Source: a virus. Taken from it: DNA of 20,174 bases. The stretch is from IMG/VR virus record IMGVR_UViG_3300047560_000469, positions 1 through 20,174 of that record; one strand, 5' to 3'. Every line of letters starts with the position of its first letter. The first letter of the stretch is position 1. Positions 20,133-20,174 of the stretch are shown piece by piece. A model generated the notes under the pieces. It made no database searches. It was not told the DNA's origin and saw only the letters and a program-made list of their open reading frames with translations. Position numbers and translations under genes: made by a program.

Positions 20133-20174
20133 TTAACTGCCTGTCAACAAGCCTTGTAAGAAGCTATTGGAAGT
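20133..20174 (-). CDS. Partial C-terminus of an upstream leftward gene
   Basis: From the right edge, the minus strand reads the open frame TSNSFLQGLLTGS and TAA at 20135-20133. It is placed directly before the small hairpin at 20126 and before the decoration-like gene, where a head gene such as the major capsid protein often ends. The other two frames hit stops sooner. Thirteen residues are too few for any family call, so its reality rests on position. Confidence 0.35.
   Translation of the reverse strand, partial: TSNSFLQGLLTGS

Noticed and set aside
20142-20147. A perfect minus-strand TTGACA near the right edge
   Set aside because: The hexamer 17 bases downstream is GCGAAA and no TATAAT-like sequence occurs at 16-18 spacing, so it does not make a promoter. 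It also falls within the probable end of an upstream gene.

Overview
The window is a block of a tailed double-stranded DNA phage (or prophage) genome, probably podovirus-like. It is AT-rich, has almost no intergenic space, and its genes are joined by ATGA/TAATG stop-start overlaps. I see no rRNA, tRNA, IS element or CRISPR. The host cannot be read from the sequence. Full Shine-Dalgarno motifs and the gene families point to a Gram-negative host, and a freshwater betaproteobacterium would fit, but that is a guess.

Layout. (1) 1-1506, leftward: an early, recombination-type operon with a Sak3/DUF1071 single-strand annealing protein, small unknown proteins and a 26-residue membrane peptide. (2) 1507-1658: a divergent control region with two predicted promoters and a perfect 6-bp inverted repeat. 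(3) 1659-4981, rightward: a replication operon with a YdaS/Cro-like repressor, a DUF1376 (YdaU-like) replication protein, a small unknown, a DnaB-family helicase, a Mom-family DNA adenine modification protein and two small unknowns. (4) 4982-5067: a short convergent gap. (5) 5068-20174, leftward: the late operon. Read in transcription order (right to left) it has a head decoration-like protein, a coiled-coil protein, a head-tail adaptor, a beta-propeller nozzle, a GNAT acetyltransferase and four putative internal or ejected virion proteins. After these come four tail-fibre or adhesin genes with small accessory genes and an HNH endonuclease, and then lysis genes (membrane proteins, holins, GH19 endolysin).

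How the parts work together. The Cro-like protein probably controls the divergent promoters. The DUF1376 protein and the helicase would start replication, Sak3 would recombine DNA, and Mom would chemically protect the phage DNA. The late operon builds the virion and then lyses the cell. The late operon converges on the replication operon.

Most notable observations: the Mom-type hypermodification gene; an HNH endonuclease gene whose 3' end echoes the 3' end of the adjacent 59-codon gene; strong leftward terminators after head genes; a leader with two mutually exclusive hairpins before the adaptor gene; and two well-formed small genes (26 and 59 codons). Many gene starts sit downstream of the longest possible start, and are chosen here from ribosome binding sites. 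All family assignments were made by eye, without database searches.
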